NCBI GenBank assembly: GCA_028281885.1 | Contig: JANQJA010000008.1 | Location: 372,001 to 436,000 of the forward strand | Length of the DNA: 64,000 nt | Reading direction: 5' to 3' | From: Pseudomonadales bacterium | GTDB lineage: Bacteria > Pseudomonadota > Gammaproteobacteria > Pseudomonadales > Azotimanducaceae | Shown: positions 26,196 through 34,532 of the stretch, in pieces | How the letters are laid out: every line of letters starts with the position of its first letter | Position numbering within the stretch: position 1 is the stretch's first letter | Made by a program: the position numbers and the translations under genes | The notes under the pieces: generated by a model | Database searches by the model: none | What the model was told of the DNA's origin: nothing | What the model saw: only the letters and a program-made list of their open reading frames with translations

Positions 26196-26810
26196 ATGAC
26201 TTCAGACCAGAACCTGTTTAGCTACCTTGCATCACTGATGGATCAGGGCAAAGAACCTGACAGGCTGGCGGACGATATCTGGTCGCGGTACGGCCGTCGG
26301 GTTGCTGTGGTTGTGATTGATTCGGTCGGATTTTCCCGGGTGTCGCAACAGCATGGCATCATTCATTTCATGACCCGTCTGGTCAGACTGCGACGACTGG
26401 TCACGCCGGTCATCGAAAGCTTTGCACCGGTCGAGTTCAAGTTTGAAGCGGACAACATCTTCCTGGCCTTCGAGGATGTTGACCAGGCGGTTTCCGTTTC
26501 CCTGGCGATCCACGAGGCGGTTAGCGGCGATGGATTGATGCTGACGCAGGAAGAACCTTTCAAGGTTTGTATCGGCATCGGTTATGGTGACCTGCTCTAC
26601 TCGGAAACGCTGGAAGGTTTTTTTGGTGAAGAGATGAATCTGGCCTCGAAACTGGGAGAGGATCTGGCAGACGGTGGTGAAACGCTGCTGACCCTGGCTG
26701 CGCTGGAGGCGGCGGACCCCAGGCTGACTCGTGACTTCACCCGCGACAGCACGAATATTTCTGGCGTCGATCTCGAGTTTTCGCGCCACGTGTTTACGGA
26801 GGATCCCTGA
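26196..26810 (+). CDS. Class III nucleotidyl cyclase-like protein
   Basis: A 204-residue cytosolic protein that consists mostly of one cyclase homology domain. The first metal Asp lies in VVVIDSVGFSR (near residue 39) and the second in FEADNIFLAFE (near 90). The C-terminal EEMNLASKLGED corresponds to the Asn-x3-Arg transition-state motif, with Lys in place of Arg. The domain could be weakly active or act as a nucleotide sensor. AGGGA precedes the ATG. It is tightly linked to the binding-protein gene before it and to the LPP20 gene after it (10 bp), which places a cytosolic signal protein at the head of an envelope operon. Confidence 0.72.
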   Translation: MTSDQNLFSYLASLMDQGKEPDRLADDIWSRYGRRVAVVVIDSVGFSRVSQQHGIIHFMTRLVRLRRLVTPVIESFAPVEFKFEADNIFLAFEDVDQAVSVSLAIHEAVSGDGLMLTQEEPFKVCIGIGYGDLLYSETLEGFFGEEMNLASKLGEDLADGGETLLTLAALEAADPRLTRDFTRDSTNISGVDLEFSRHVFTEDP

Positions 26811-26820
26811 GGTGACTGCG

Positions 26821-27630
26821 ATGACCCGAATGCCTGGTGCAATCATCCTGTTGGTGGCCTGTTACGGTCAGGCAGCAGAAGAACAGATCTTGACGGCCAC
26901 GGGTGCCGGCATTGCCGATGGCAGTCGATTTCCTTCTGAGCTGCAGGCGAAGATGCTGTCAAAGCGCGCAGCGATGGCGGATGCGCAACGCAATCTGCTT
27001 GAGACCATCAACGGCGTCCAGGTGACGGCTGGGACGACGGTAGAAAACATGATGGTGACCTCGGACAAGATTGGCACTCGCGTCAAAGGCATGATTCGCG
27101 GCGCCTTTGTTGTCGATGAGTCGATATCGAAAGAGGGTGAGAGCTGGATCACCGAACTCACCATGGGCGTCTGCGTCAATGCTGCGCATGAGCAATGCCG
27201 GGAGAAACCGACGCTGCAGCAGGCGGTCGCGGAAGCCATTGCCGAAGCTGAGGACGTCAGTCCATTTGAGCCTTCGAACGATGCGGAGCGCGTCCAACCG
27301 GCAACCGGCTTGATTGTCGATCTTTCTGGCCTGGATTTTGTGCCCCTGATGGATGCCCGGATTCGCAATGCGGCAGGCGAGGAACTCTACGGCCCGTCGC
27401 TGGTATATCTTGAAACCGGGTCGGACTGGCTCACCTTCGCCTCGAGCGTTGAAGAGGCAACGGCTTCAGCCAGCGTCGGTGACGCGCCGCTCGTCGTGCA
27501 GCCTGATGAGGTGATCGATGGCTATAAAGTCATTGTCTCGGACGGTGATGCCGATCGTATCTACCAGGCCAGTCAGGGCGAGGATAATTTCCTGCGCCGG
27601 GGTGGCGTGATTTTTGTCGTTCGTTCATGA
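26821..27630 (+). CDS. LPP20-family envelope protein (copy 1)
   Basis: A 269-residue exported protein. Its N-terminus has a possible lipobox (LVAC, residues 11-14) or a type I cleavage after GQA. The LPP20 core is SKRAAMADAQRNLLETINGVQVTAGTTVENMM (near 45-76), followed by VKGMIRGAFVVDES and beta strands. The C-terminal part (GLIVDLSGLDFVPLMDARI, then VIVSDGDADRI) is shared with the other two copies at 28796 and 30718. LPP20 proteins are outer-membrane or periplasmic, with no enzymatic role established. The ATG follows GAGGT. It overlaps the lytic transglycosylase start as ATGA. Confidence 0.75.
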   Translation: MTRMPGAIILLVACYGQAAEEQILTATGAGIADGSRFPSELQAKMLSKRAAMADAQRNLLETINGVQVTAGTTVENMMVTSDKIGTRVKGMIRGAFVVDESISKEGESWITELTMGVCVNAAHEQCREKPTLQQAVAEAIAEAEDVSPFEPSNDAERVQPATGLIVDLSGLDFVPLMDARIRNAAGEELYGPSLVYLETGSDWLTFASSVEEATASASVGDAPLVVQPDEVIDGYKVIVSDGDADRIYQASQGEDNFLRRGGVIFVVRS

Positions 27631-28799
27631 GACTGGTTGGGATCTTCTGCGTTGTCCTTCCGGCGATAGCCTTCGCCGAATCCAACGATCCTTTTGAGGC
27701 GCTCGATCAGCTGCTCGAGGCTGAATTCCAGGCGACCGATCAAGCGCTCGAAGACCGTTTTCAGGCGCTGGACCGGGCGCTCGATGAGGCGTTTGAGCGG
27801 GCCCGCCGGGAGATCGCAGAGAGCTGGGGGGACGAGGAGGCGACGCTGCCGGACAAGAAGCGCTGGATCGATTATTCCGAGGATCTCAGGACCCGGCGGA
27901 CGATCGATTTCGAGCAGGGGGTTGTCGAAGTGGCGATGCTGGCGGAACCGGATGCAGACGCGGTGGCTGAGACCGAGTCATTGCTTGCAGCGATCGATGA
28001 GCTGGTGCAGTCCACCAGTCAGGATCTTGCCGAGCGCGATGTGGTGATGCAGTACGCCAGGGAAAAGCTGGCGGCAGAGTCCGTTGATCTGGTTGACTAC
28101 CAGGCCGATGACTCGCGACCGGTACTGGGCAATCTCGTTGCTCGTCCGTCACCAGAGAAACTGGATCAGGCGATTGCGAGGGAGGAACTGGCGAACGGTC
28201 GACAGAAGGTGTCGGTGAAGCTGCCGCTGGCCACGGGATACCAGTCGACGATGGCGTCCAGGTTTCGTGAGCCGGTGATGCGCGAAGCTGCCCAGCATGA
28301 TGTTGCGCCCAGTCTCATGTATGCGGTGATTCAGACGGAAAGCTCTTTCAATCCAAGGGCGCGCTCCTCGGTTCCGGCTTTTGGCCTGATGCAGCTCGTA
28401 CCTCGTTCCGGTGCCATGGATGCCTATGAGTATGTGTATGGCGAAAAGGAACTGCTGGCACCCGAGTACCTCTATGATCCCACCCAGAATGTGGAGCTGG
28501 GTGCTGCCTACCTGAAACTGCTCAACACACGGTATCTGCGACTCATCACCAATCCTACCAGTCGCAAGTACTGTACGATTGCCGCTTACAATACCGGTGC
28601 AGGTAATGTGGCGCGCGCCTTTGTCGGAACAACGAACGTTGCCGAGGCCGCTCGTCGGATCAATGCCATGACGCCGGACGAGGTTTATCGACATTTGCGG
28701 GATCATCTACCCTATGAGGAGACGCGGCGGTATCTTCAGAAGGTGCTCAATGCCCAGCAGAAATTTGTCCCACTGGATCAGCAGATGAGGTCATCATGA
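27627..28799 (+). CDS. MltC-like lytic transglycosylase
   Basis: A 390-residue exported murein lytic transglycosylase. After the signal peptide (AIAFA) comes a Gln/Glu-rich coiled segment (residues 22-65) with repeated ALDxxLxxEFQ wording, then the MltC N-terminal (DUF3393) domain to about 190, then the SLT domain. The catalytic Glu is Glu238 in VIQTESSFNPRARS; AFGLMQLVP and AAYNTGAGNV are the other SLT signatures. Unlike E. coli MltC there is no lipobox, so it should be soluble in the periplasm. It overlaps the genes on both sides by 4 bases (ATGA), showing a tight operon with the two LPP20 genes. Confidence 0.87.
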   Translation: MRLVGIFCVVLPAIAFAESNDPFEALDQLLEAEFQATDQALEDRFQALDRALDEAFERARREIAESWGDEEATLPDKKRWIDYSEDLRTRRTIDFEQGVVEVAMLAEPDADAVAETESLLAAIDELVQSTSQDLAERDVVMQYAREKLAAESVDLVDYQADDSRPVLGNLVARPSPEKLDQAIAREELANGRQKVSVKLPLATGYQSTMASRFREPVMREAAQHDVAPSLMYAVIQTESSFNPRARSSVPAFGLMQLVPRSGAMDAYEYVYGEKELLAPEYLYDPTQNVELGAAYLKLLNTRYLRLITNPTSRKYCTIAAYNTGAGNVARAFVGTTNVAEAARRINAMTPDEVYRHLRDHLPYEETRRYLQKVLNAQQKFVPLDQQMRSS

Positions 28800-29803
28800 T
28801 TCGAATATTCATATTTGGTTTGCTGACACTGTGCGTATCAGTGCAGGCGGAAGATGCGATTCAGGTGCTCCCGGGTGGTGAGGTCAACTGGTCCCAGGGG
28901 TTGGTGAAGGCGGACGGCTACGGCATCGCGGCCCCGGACATTGCCATCTCGGCCCAGCGCCGGCTGCTGAGCCGTCGGGCGGCCATCGTCGATGCGCAGC
29001 GCAACCTGCTGGAGATCACCAAGGGTGTCCGGATCACTTCGATGACCAAGGTATCGGACATGATGGTGGCCGATGACATCACCGCGACCCGGGTCCAGGG
29101 CGTGATCAAGGGTGCGGTCGTGGTGAAGGAGAACTACCAGAACGATGTCTACAGCGTCACCATGATGATGCCCCTTGGTGGCAAGCTGTTGCAGGCGGTT
29201 TACAAGCAACCGGAGCAGGCGAGGATTGTTCGTCCGGAGGACAGATTCCAGCTTGCCCTCCGGGAGCGGATGGCGACCGGTCTCGACGGTCTGCTTTCAT
29301 TGTTGGCGCCTCGTGCCTATGGCGAGCAACAGCTGTTGCTGCAAAGTCACCACGAGGCGGAAACGGTTCGAAAACTGTTGCAGTGGATCGACACCTCGCA
29401 GCCAGCCGATGTGGCAACGAGTCTGTCCGAGGCACTCGGTCGCTACGAATCGGGCGCACTCTATTCCGGTGTACTGATTGACGCATCGGCGGTGAGTGGA
29501 TTCGAAATTGCGACCGTGCCGAACATTCGTGATGAGAACGGAGACATCATCTATCCGACGGCGGCGACTTCTTTTCAGGACATCATCGAGAAGCGAGGCG
29601 TCACCTACGACCTGGATCTGGAGGACGCGATTCGCAATGAACGGGTCGCGACTTCACCCTTTATTATCGGCGCACTCGGGACCTACAAGAACCAGTACTC
29701 CGATCTGGTCATCAGTAATACGGACGCGGCTCGGATTGCCTCGAGCCCGAGTACGCTGACAGCGATGAACAAAACCGGCGTACTGATCGTTGTGGGGATC
29801 TAG
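28796..29803 (+). CDS. LPP20-family envelope protein (copy 2)
   Basis: A 335-residue exported protein, signal peptide ending in VQA. The LPP20 core (SRRAAIVDAQRNLLEITKGVRITSMTKVSDMMV) is near residues 60-92, followed by VQGVIKGAVVVKENY. A middle insert of about 60 residues (helical, with SLSEALGRYESGALYSG) is absent from copy 1. The C-terminus (GVLIDASAVSGFEIATVPNI...) matches the other copies. It starts inside the transglycosylase stop (ATGA). Its TAG stop shares the bases CTAG (29800-29803) with the stop of the convergent DUF4384 gene. Confidence 0.76.
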   Translation: MIRIFIFGLLTLCVSVQAEDAIQVLPGGEVNWSQGLVKADGYGIAAPDIAISAQRRLLSRRAAIVDAQRNLLEITKGVRITSMTKVSDMMVADDITATRVQGVIKGAVVVKENYQNDVYSVTMMMPLGGKLLQAVYKQPEQARIVRPEDRFQLALRERMATGLDGLLSLLAPRAYGEQQLLLQSHHEAETVRKLLQWIDTSQPADVATSLSEALGRYESGALYSGVLIDASAVSGFEIATVPNIRDENGDIIYPTAATSFQDIIEKRGVTYDLDLEDAIRNERVATSPFIIGALGTYKNQYSDLVISNTDAARIASSPSTLTAMNKTGVLIVVGI

Positions 29804-30693
29804 TCCTCGGCGCGCGGGCCGGTAGTCAGACCGACTTCGGCTTCCGCAAACTCCGCTATGCCCGGCCGCGCCATGTTGGAATCCCTGATATCCAGCGCGA
29901 TGCCGCGCGTCTTTACGGCAACCTGTTCCATGTCTTCGCTCAGCAGGTAGACATCGGCGCCGACGGGCGTTGTTTCAATGCTGCCAAGCTGTTCGGTACT
30001 GGCGTAAAGAATCAGTTTTTCCTGACCAAACGGTTCGGTCACGGTCAGCTCGAACTTGTCCCGTCCGGTTGGAATCTCAAGTATCGTCCCGCCATCGAAG
30101 TAGTTGTCGAGTCGATGCTGATTGGGCAGTAGCTGAATCTGGTTCTTGGCGGCGTCGATGTAGACGAGGCGGGCGTAGAACGGCTTGTTCCCCTGGAGGT
30201 AGATTTTCATCTTGTCCCCTTCCTGGAACTTGCCTGCTGCCGAGTTGACCCATAGCGAGACGTTGAGCGGGAGGCGAGGGTCGGCCATCAGTTGTTCGGT
30301 GTCGACCCGCTTCATGGGCTCGGCGGCCGGTATCACTTCTGCCTTGATGCGAATCTTGACACAGCTGTCGCGGACGCTGCTTTGCTGCCATGCCTTGTCC
30401 AGAATTTCGAGCAGCTTGACTTCGGCCTGGGTAAAGGCTTCGACGATGTCGTTCTTCAGTTCGAAGTTTTCAACGATGGTGGTGCTGCTGATGTGGGACG
30501 ACGTGTATTCCACTGCCATCCGTTTGGCGGATTCGAGTGCGACCTGTTCGGTCTCCCGACGGGACTTGTCTTCGCCCATGCAGGATTCGCCATCGGCTTC
30601 GGTGATCGATGACTGCATCGCGTGGGCCGCCGGCGCGGCGAGGCACAGCAATAGCGTGGAAAGGGCAATCGGAAACTTTAGTGTCGTTCTCAT
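29800..30693 (-). CDS. Exported DUF4384 domain protein
   Basis: A 297-residue exported protein with signal peptide (to AHA, residue 25). Residues 35-120 form a helical region with Cys pairs. The DUF4384 domain, from about 140 to 240, is recognisable from LWVNSAAGKFQEGDKMKIYLQGNKPFYARLVYID and NQIQLLPN. DUF4384 is often found fused to caspase-like (C14) peptidases in bacteria. Here it is a separate gene in the same locus as the caspase at 37839, which suggests that the two act together. It heads no overlap; the next gene upstream (30718) is on the same strand 24 bases away. Confidence 0.78.
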   Translation of the reverse strand: MRTTLKFPIALSTLLLCLAAPAAHAMQSSITEADGESCMGEDKSRRETEQVALESAKRMAVEYTSSHISSTTIVENFELKNDIVEAFTQAEVKLLEILDKAWQQSSVRDSCVKIRIKAEVIPAAEPMKRVDTEQLMADPRLPLNVSLWVNSAAGKFQEGDKMKIYLQGNKPFYARLVYIDAAKNQIQLLPNQHRLDNYFDGGTILEIPTGRDKFELTVTEPFGQEKLILYASTEQLGSIETTPVGADVYLLSEDMEQVAVKTRGIALDIRDSNMARPGIAEFAEAEVGLTTGPRAED

Positions 30694-30717
30694 GGCAGGT
30701 TCCTATAGCACATGTTC

Positions 30718-31656
30718 CTATAACACAATGACGACGCCGGCATCGTCGAGGAAACCCTGGTCGACGAGCGTCTGCAGACGTTCTGACGATTCTGTTCCCA
30801 GTACGATTTCGGTTCGAGTGTCGCCAAAAGTCCGCAGGCCCTTCAGTACAATGGGTCTTTCGCCGACCACCGGGTGACGCCTGGCCGTCTCCAGATCCCG
30901 AGTGAACAGCGAAACCAGCTGGCCGCGTTCTCGTCTGGAAATCTGGTGGGCCCGGGCGGGGTAGATCACGCCCGCACGCAGTTTACGGATTTTCGGCGAC
31001 ATGGAAGGAATGAAATTGCTGCCCCGGGCGTCGAGTACCAGCCCGGTGGGTTTCGCATCCTTGGTTCCGGTGATGGGTTTGGCTGAAAGCAGTGCTTCCA
31101 GTGCCGAGATACGGCTGGAAAGCTGGTCGATCGCCGGGCGCCAGTCCTGTTCTGCGCTGGCCGCCGGAATAAAGAATGTAGAAAGCGCGTACCACAGGCG
31201 ATCTGTTCTCGCCGCCGAAGAGGTGGCTGGTTCTTCAAACACTTCGTTGTACACGGTCTTGGCCAGCGGCCCGGACAGGGGCGCCGTCATCACTACCCGA
31301 CAGGTACCGTCATCCCTGGGCTGACGTTCGACGATCTGACCGCCTTTCAGCACGCCTTCCACGGTGGTTCGAATGGTGTCGCTTTCGATCATCATGTTGG
31401 AGACGAGGGTTGTGCCGTGAACGCGGACGCCCTGCATCGATTCCAGCAGGTTTCTCTGGGCATCGACCACGGCAGCCCGACAGGCCATCAGCGAAGCAAT
31501 CGCCGGCGGTGTGTTGTCCGGGCCGATGCCTGCGCCCTCAGCCTGCGCCTGTCCAGCGCTCCAGTTGACGCCGCTGTTTGCACCGACCCACTCAACAAAA
31601 TCGTCAGCAAACACGGCGGGGGCAAAGACGACGAGAAAACAAAGCGGTAGGCGCAT
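30718..31656 (-). CDS. LPP20-family envelope protein (copy 3)
   Basis: A 312-residue exported protein, signal peptide MRLPLCFLVVFAPAVFA. The LPP20 core is CRAAVVDAQRNLLESMQGVRVHGTTLVSNMMI near residues 60-90. Its opening (DFVEWVGANSGVNWSAGQAQAEGAG) is close to that of copy 2 (VLPGGEVNWSQGLVKADGYG), so these two are the nearer pair. The C-terminal GLVLDARGSNFIPSMSPKI and VIYPARA are shared by all three. It lies 4 bases after the DUF799-like gene stop and is probably in the same minus-strand operon as the MCE genes. Confidence 0.76.
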   Translation of the reverse strand: MRLPLCFLVVFAPAVFADDFVEWVGANSGVNWSAGQAQAEGAGIGPDNTPPAIASLMACRAAVVDAQRNLLESMQGVRVHGTTLVSNMMIESDTIRTTVEGVLKGGQIVERQPRDDGTCRVVMTAPLSGPLAKTVYNEVFEEPATSSAARTDRLWYALSTFFIPAASAEQDWRPAIDQLSSRISALEALLSAKPITGTKDAKPTGLVLDARGSNFIPSMSPKIRKLRAGVIYPARAHQISRRERGQLVSLFTRDLETARRHPVVGERPIVLKGLRTFGDTRTEIVLGTESSERLQTLVDQGFLDDAGVVIVL

Positions 31657-31660
31657 AGCG

Positions 31661-33526
31661 TTAGTCCTCGGAAAATGTGACGTTGCCGAGAATGGTCATC
31701 GCGGATGCGGGTGGATCGAAACGGTTGTTGTCGGTCACGTCGATCTCATAGGTAGAGCCATTCTGAAGGTGGAAGGGGTCGTTGGACTCGAACACGTTAC
31801 TCTGGAACCTGGGTTGCGCCTGGCCTTCGATGACGACGCCCGACGACCCCGCGCCTTTGATACGGCAGTACTGGATGGTCGGGCGAGCGGTGCCTGAGAT
31901 GGTCATGGCGCTGAAGGCGTTGTCGATAAACTCGCTCATCGTAATGAGCGGTTGTCCGGCAACGATTCTGACCGGTGAGCCGCCCTTGTTGAATATGAAG
32001 TGTTCCAGCGTGACCGGGGCGGTGGTTTGCAGGACAAGGAATTCGCCGTATCCCTGGCCGTCGTCAGAAACGCGGATTGGCAGATCGGCGTTGCCGAAAC
32101 CGTGCATTTCGCCAAGAACATTAATAGAACCCGTTGATGCGGCCACGATCTCAACGCCTGCGTCGATCAGCAGAACGCCGCCAGTGGCGACGCGAAGTGG
32201 CCTTGCGACCTGATATGGACTGGCCTCCCTGGTTAACCGAACCACGCCGGAGATGACTTCCGGCAGCGGATTGCCGAGTGTCCGGGCAGACTGATAGCGC
32301 GCGTCGGGTGCCGCGACGGCGCTGGTGATGGTGGGTGTACCGTGATTGCCGGCACGGTCAACGGCGACCACGCTGATGTACTGCTGCTCGAAATTGACGA
32401 GTCCGTCGATCTCGATCCGGGGATTCGAAGAGGTGCGTGTCTCTATGGCATCGCCAGTGGCTGACGCCAGTCGTGAGACCTCAAAGCTGGCAAGGTCCGG
32501 TTCGGCGGGCAGTGCCCAGGAGACGATTACGGCACCGTCTCGCGACTCGGCGTGCACATCGGTGAGAGACGCTGGCGGCGTATTGTCGATATTCAGCAGG
32601 CCGTAGGGCGATATCCAGTCGGCTGACAGGCCAACCTCATCCAGCAGCCGACCGGTGACAACCACATTGGTCAGATCCACATCGCGACCGATGGTTGTCT
32701 GCCCGACATACTGCCCGGGTGCTGTTTCGCTGAGATCGATGACGCCCAGCTCTTCAATGACGGCGGCGGCGGTCATGCCGGGGGCCCCTTCGAGGGCGAT
32801 CTCCAGGGTATCGCCATACCTGAGATACTGGCCGACACCGGAATGAATCACATCCCGAATGACCGGTTTGCTTCGCCCAGCAAGGGCCGCTGGCTGTGGC
32901 AGCTCGGCAACCAGGTCCCGGCCAAGGTCATCGGCTGCCCGGTACAGATTGATATCACCGTAAAGGTGTTTGGCGGAGGCGAGGGCATTGATCAGAAGCC
33001 CAACCGGTGAACTGGAAACGCCGCCGGCGTGACTTCTGCGGACGTCGTCCACTGACCAGATTGTTTCCCCGTGCTGATCGATGAACCGAAGCTCGACGCC
33101 GACTGCGATCTGAGAGTAGATGCCGGCAAAGGTCTTGTTGAAGTGGGTGATGTTGCCGTAGATGAGTCCGTCGACGCCCAGCAGTTGCATCAGTTCATCG
33201 GCGGCAGCCGCATCGACATCGGTGGTGCCCGCGAGCGCCAGACGCCGATCGATGTCCCGCCAGTGCAGCCAGCGATAGTTCGTCGTCGAAAAATGATTCG
33301 CGATGGTACGGCGAACCACCTCGTAGGCGAATTCACTGTTGGTATCGTTGCTGAAAGGCAGGATAGCGACCGTCGTGGGCAGGCTTTGCTCTTTTCGATC
33401 TGATTCCTGCAGGGTTCCCGTGCGTGCCGCAGGCATCGTGGCAATACCTGTGTCGGTTGAAACAGTACAACCTACGAGGACAGACAGCATGATTAATAGC
33501 AGATTGAGTTGGATCCAGTTTTTCAT
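31661..33526 (-). CDS. DUF799-like lipoprotein with FN3 and beta-helix modules
   Basis: About 621 residues. Signal peptide with lipobox LVGC (lipidated Cys20). Residues 50-200 resemble the GNA1162/DUF799 group of lipoproteins (VAILPFSNDTNSEFAYEVVRRTI, GVDGLIYGNITHFN). A fibronectin-type-III-like module follows (PASLTDVHAESRDGAVIVSWALPAEPDLASFEVSRL), and the last 170 residues are repetitive short strands typical of a right-handed beta-helix. I know no described protein with this order. It should sit on a periplasmic or surface membrane face. The ATG at 33526 is chosen for the lipoprotein signal; an Arg-rich extension upstream is unlikely. Confidence 0.7.
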   Translation of the reverse strand: MKNWIQLNLLLIMLSVLVGCTVSTDTGIATMPAARTGTLQESDRKEQSLPTTVAILPFSNDTNSEFAYEVVRRTIANHFSTTNYRWLHWRDIDRRLALAGTTDVDAAAADELMQLLGVDGLIYGNITHFNKTFAGIYSQIAVGVELRFIDQHGETIWSVDDVRRSHAGGVSSSPVGLLINALASAKHLYGDINLYRAADDLGRDLVAELPQPAALAGRSKPVIRDVIHSGVGQYLRYGDTLEIALEGAPGMTAAAVIEELGVIDLSETAPGQYVGQTTIGRDVDLTNVVVTGRLLDEVGLSADWISPYGLLNIDNTPPASLTDVHAESRDGAVIVSWALPAEPDLASFEVSRLASATGDAIETRTSSNPRIEIDGLVNFEQQYISVVAVDRAGNHGTPTITSAVAAPDARYQSARTLGNPLPEVISGVVRLTREASPYQVARPLRVATGGVLLIDAGVEIVAASTGSINVLGEMHGFGNADLPIRVSDDGQGYGEFLVLQTTAPVTLEHFIFNKGGSPVRIVAGQPLITMSEFIDNAFSAMTISGTARPTIQYCRIKGAGSSGVVIEGQAQPRFQSNVFESNDPFHLQNGSTYEIDVTDNNRFDPPASAMTILGNVTFSED

Positions 33527-33551
33527 GGTTGCTGTCTCTTTTTTATTAGTC

Positions 33552-34532
33552 TCAAGGGTACAGCGAATCGTCGTGCGGGTGTAATGGCGGCCCCGGCGTG
33601 CGCTCAGGCGTCGGACTGGCCTCACTGCCGCCAAGCAGCCATGAGCGACTCATCTGATCCGATAGCGTCGTCATGCTTTGCAGGGCGATGTCTATCGACA
33701 CCAGCGTCGCCGGGAGTTGTCTCAGTACCGGTCGGCTTTCTCGAAACAGTACCTCGGCCTCAGCCAGTGTCAGCGAGGCTTGTTGGGTGAGCGCAACGGT
33801 ATTGGCCAGTGTGGCTTGCAGATCTTCATCCGTGTTGGCGATCAGGCGATCAACGCCGGCCAGACTCTGCTCCAGTGAGCCGATGCTCCGGTCCACCGAA
33901 CCCACCATCTGGGGCAGTGCCTGACTGACCTCCGCCAGGCTCGCCGTGACCTGTTCCAGGTTGTCGAGGCTGCGGAAAATCTTGTCCTGGTTGTCGTTAA
34001 AGCCCCGGGTAATTTCTTCCACGTTGGCAACGATTTCGGTGACCTGATCCGTCAGGTAGACCACATCGATCTCATCGAGCAGCGAGCTGATGCCCTGTGG
34101 CGTCGCAGTGGGAATAAAACTGTCGGGCTCGAGGGGCGCCTGGTCCGATGCCGGATGAAGCAGCAGTCCGCTACCGGTCAGAATGGTGGCAACGCCGATT
34201 TCTGTATCTACCTCGAGGGAACTGCCCTCGGTGTAAAAGTCTGCGAACTTGGGCGACAGCTTGATATTGACCCGCACCCGCCCGTCTTCGGTCATGCCGA
34301 CATCGGTGACATTGCCGATGGGAACTCCCCGCAGGGAAACGGCTGCATCGATGCCGATACCGTAAGTCTGGTCAAGCAGGGTATAGAACGGGATGCCATC
34401 TTCCTGATTGAGGCGCTGTACCAGCGGGATCAGGAAACCGACGAGAAACAGCAGCACGGCAAGGATGACGAACACGCCGACCACCCGGTCGCGGGCGCCC
34501 ACTTCGAAAGGTGTGAATCCTGAGGCCGTCAT
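33552..34532 (-). CDS. MCE (MlaD-type) lipid-transport substrate-binding protein
   Basis: A 326-residue inner-membrane-anchored periplasmic protein. One TM helix (residues 13-33) is followed by the MCE domain (FYTLLDQTYGIGIDAAVSLRGVPIGNVTDVGM, about 45-120), then about 150 residues of heptad-like helix (a coiled-coil tube segment) and a Pro-rich tail. It belongs to the Mla/Pqi/Let class of lipid shuttles between membranes. The ATG overlaps the preceding ATPase stop as ATGA. MlaB- and MlaC-type genes are absent from the operon. Confidence 0.87.
   Translation of the reverse strand: MTASGFTPFEVGARDRVVGVFVILAVLLFLVGFLIPLVQRLNQEDGIPFYTLLDQTYGIGIDAAVSLRGVPIGNVTDVGMTEDGRVRVNIKLSPKFADFYTEGSSLEVDTEIGVATILTGSGLLLHPASDQAPLEPDSFIPTATPQGISSLLDEIDVVYLTDQVTEIVANVEEITRGFNDNQDKIFRSLDNLEQVTASLAEVSQALPQMVGSVDRSIGSLEQSLAGVDRLIANTDEDLQATLANTVALTQQASLTLAEAEVLFRESRPVLRQLPATLVSIDIALQSMTTLSDQMSRSWLLGGSEASPTPERTPGPPLHPHDDSLYP

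Noticed and set aside
26821-31656. LPP20 proteins as flagellar FlgP and FlgO/FlgT homologues
   Set aside because: FlgP belongs to the LPP20 family, but no flagellar gene is present and the neighbours are MCE, caspase and murein proteins.
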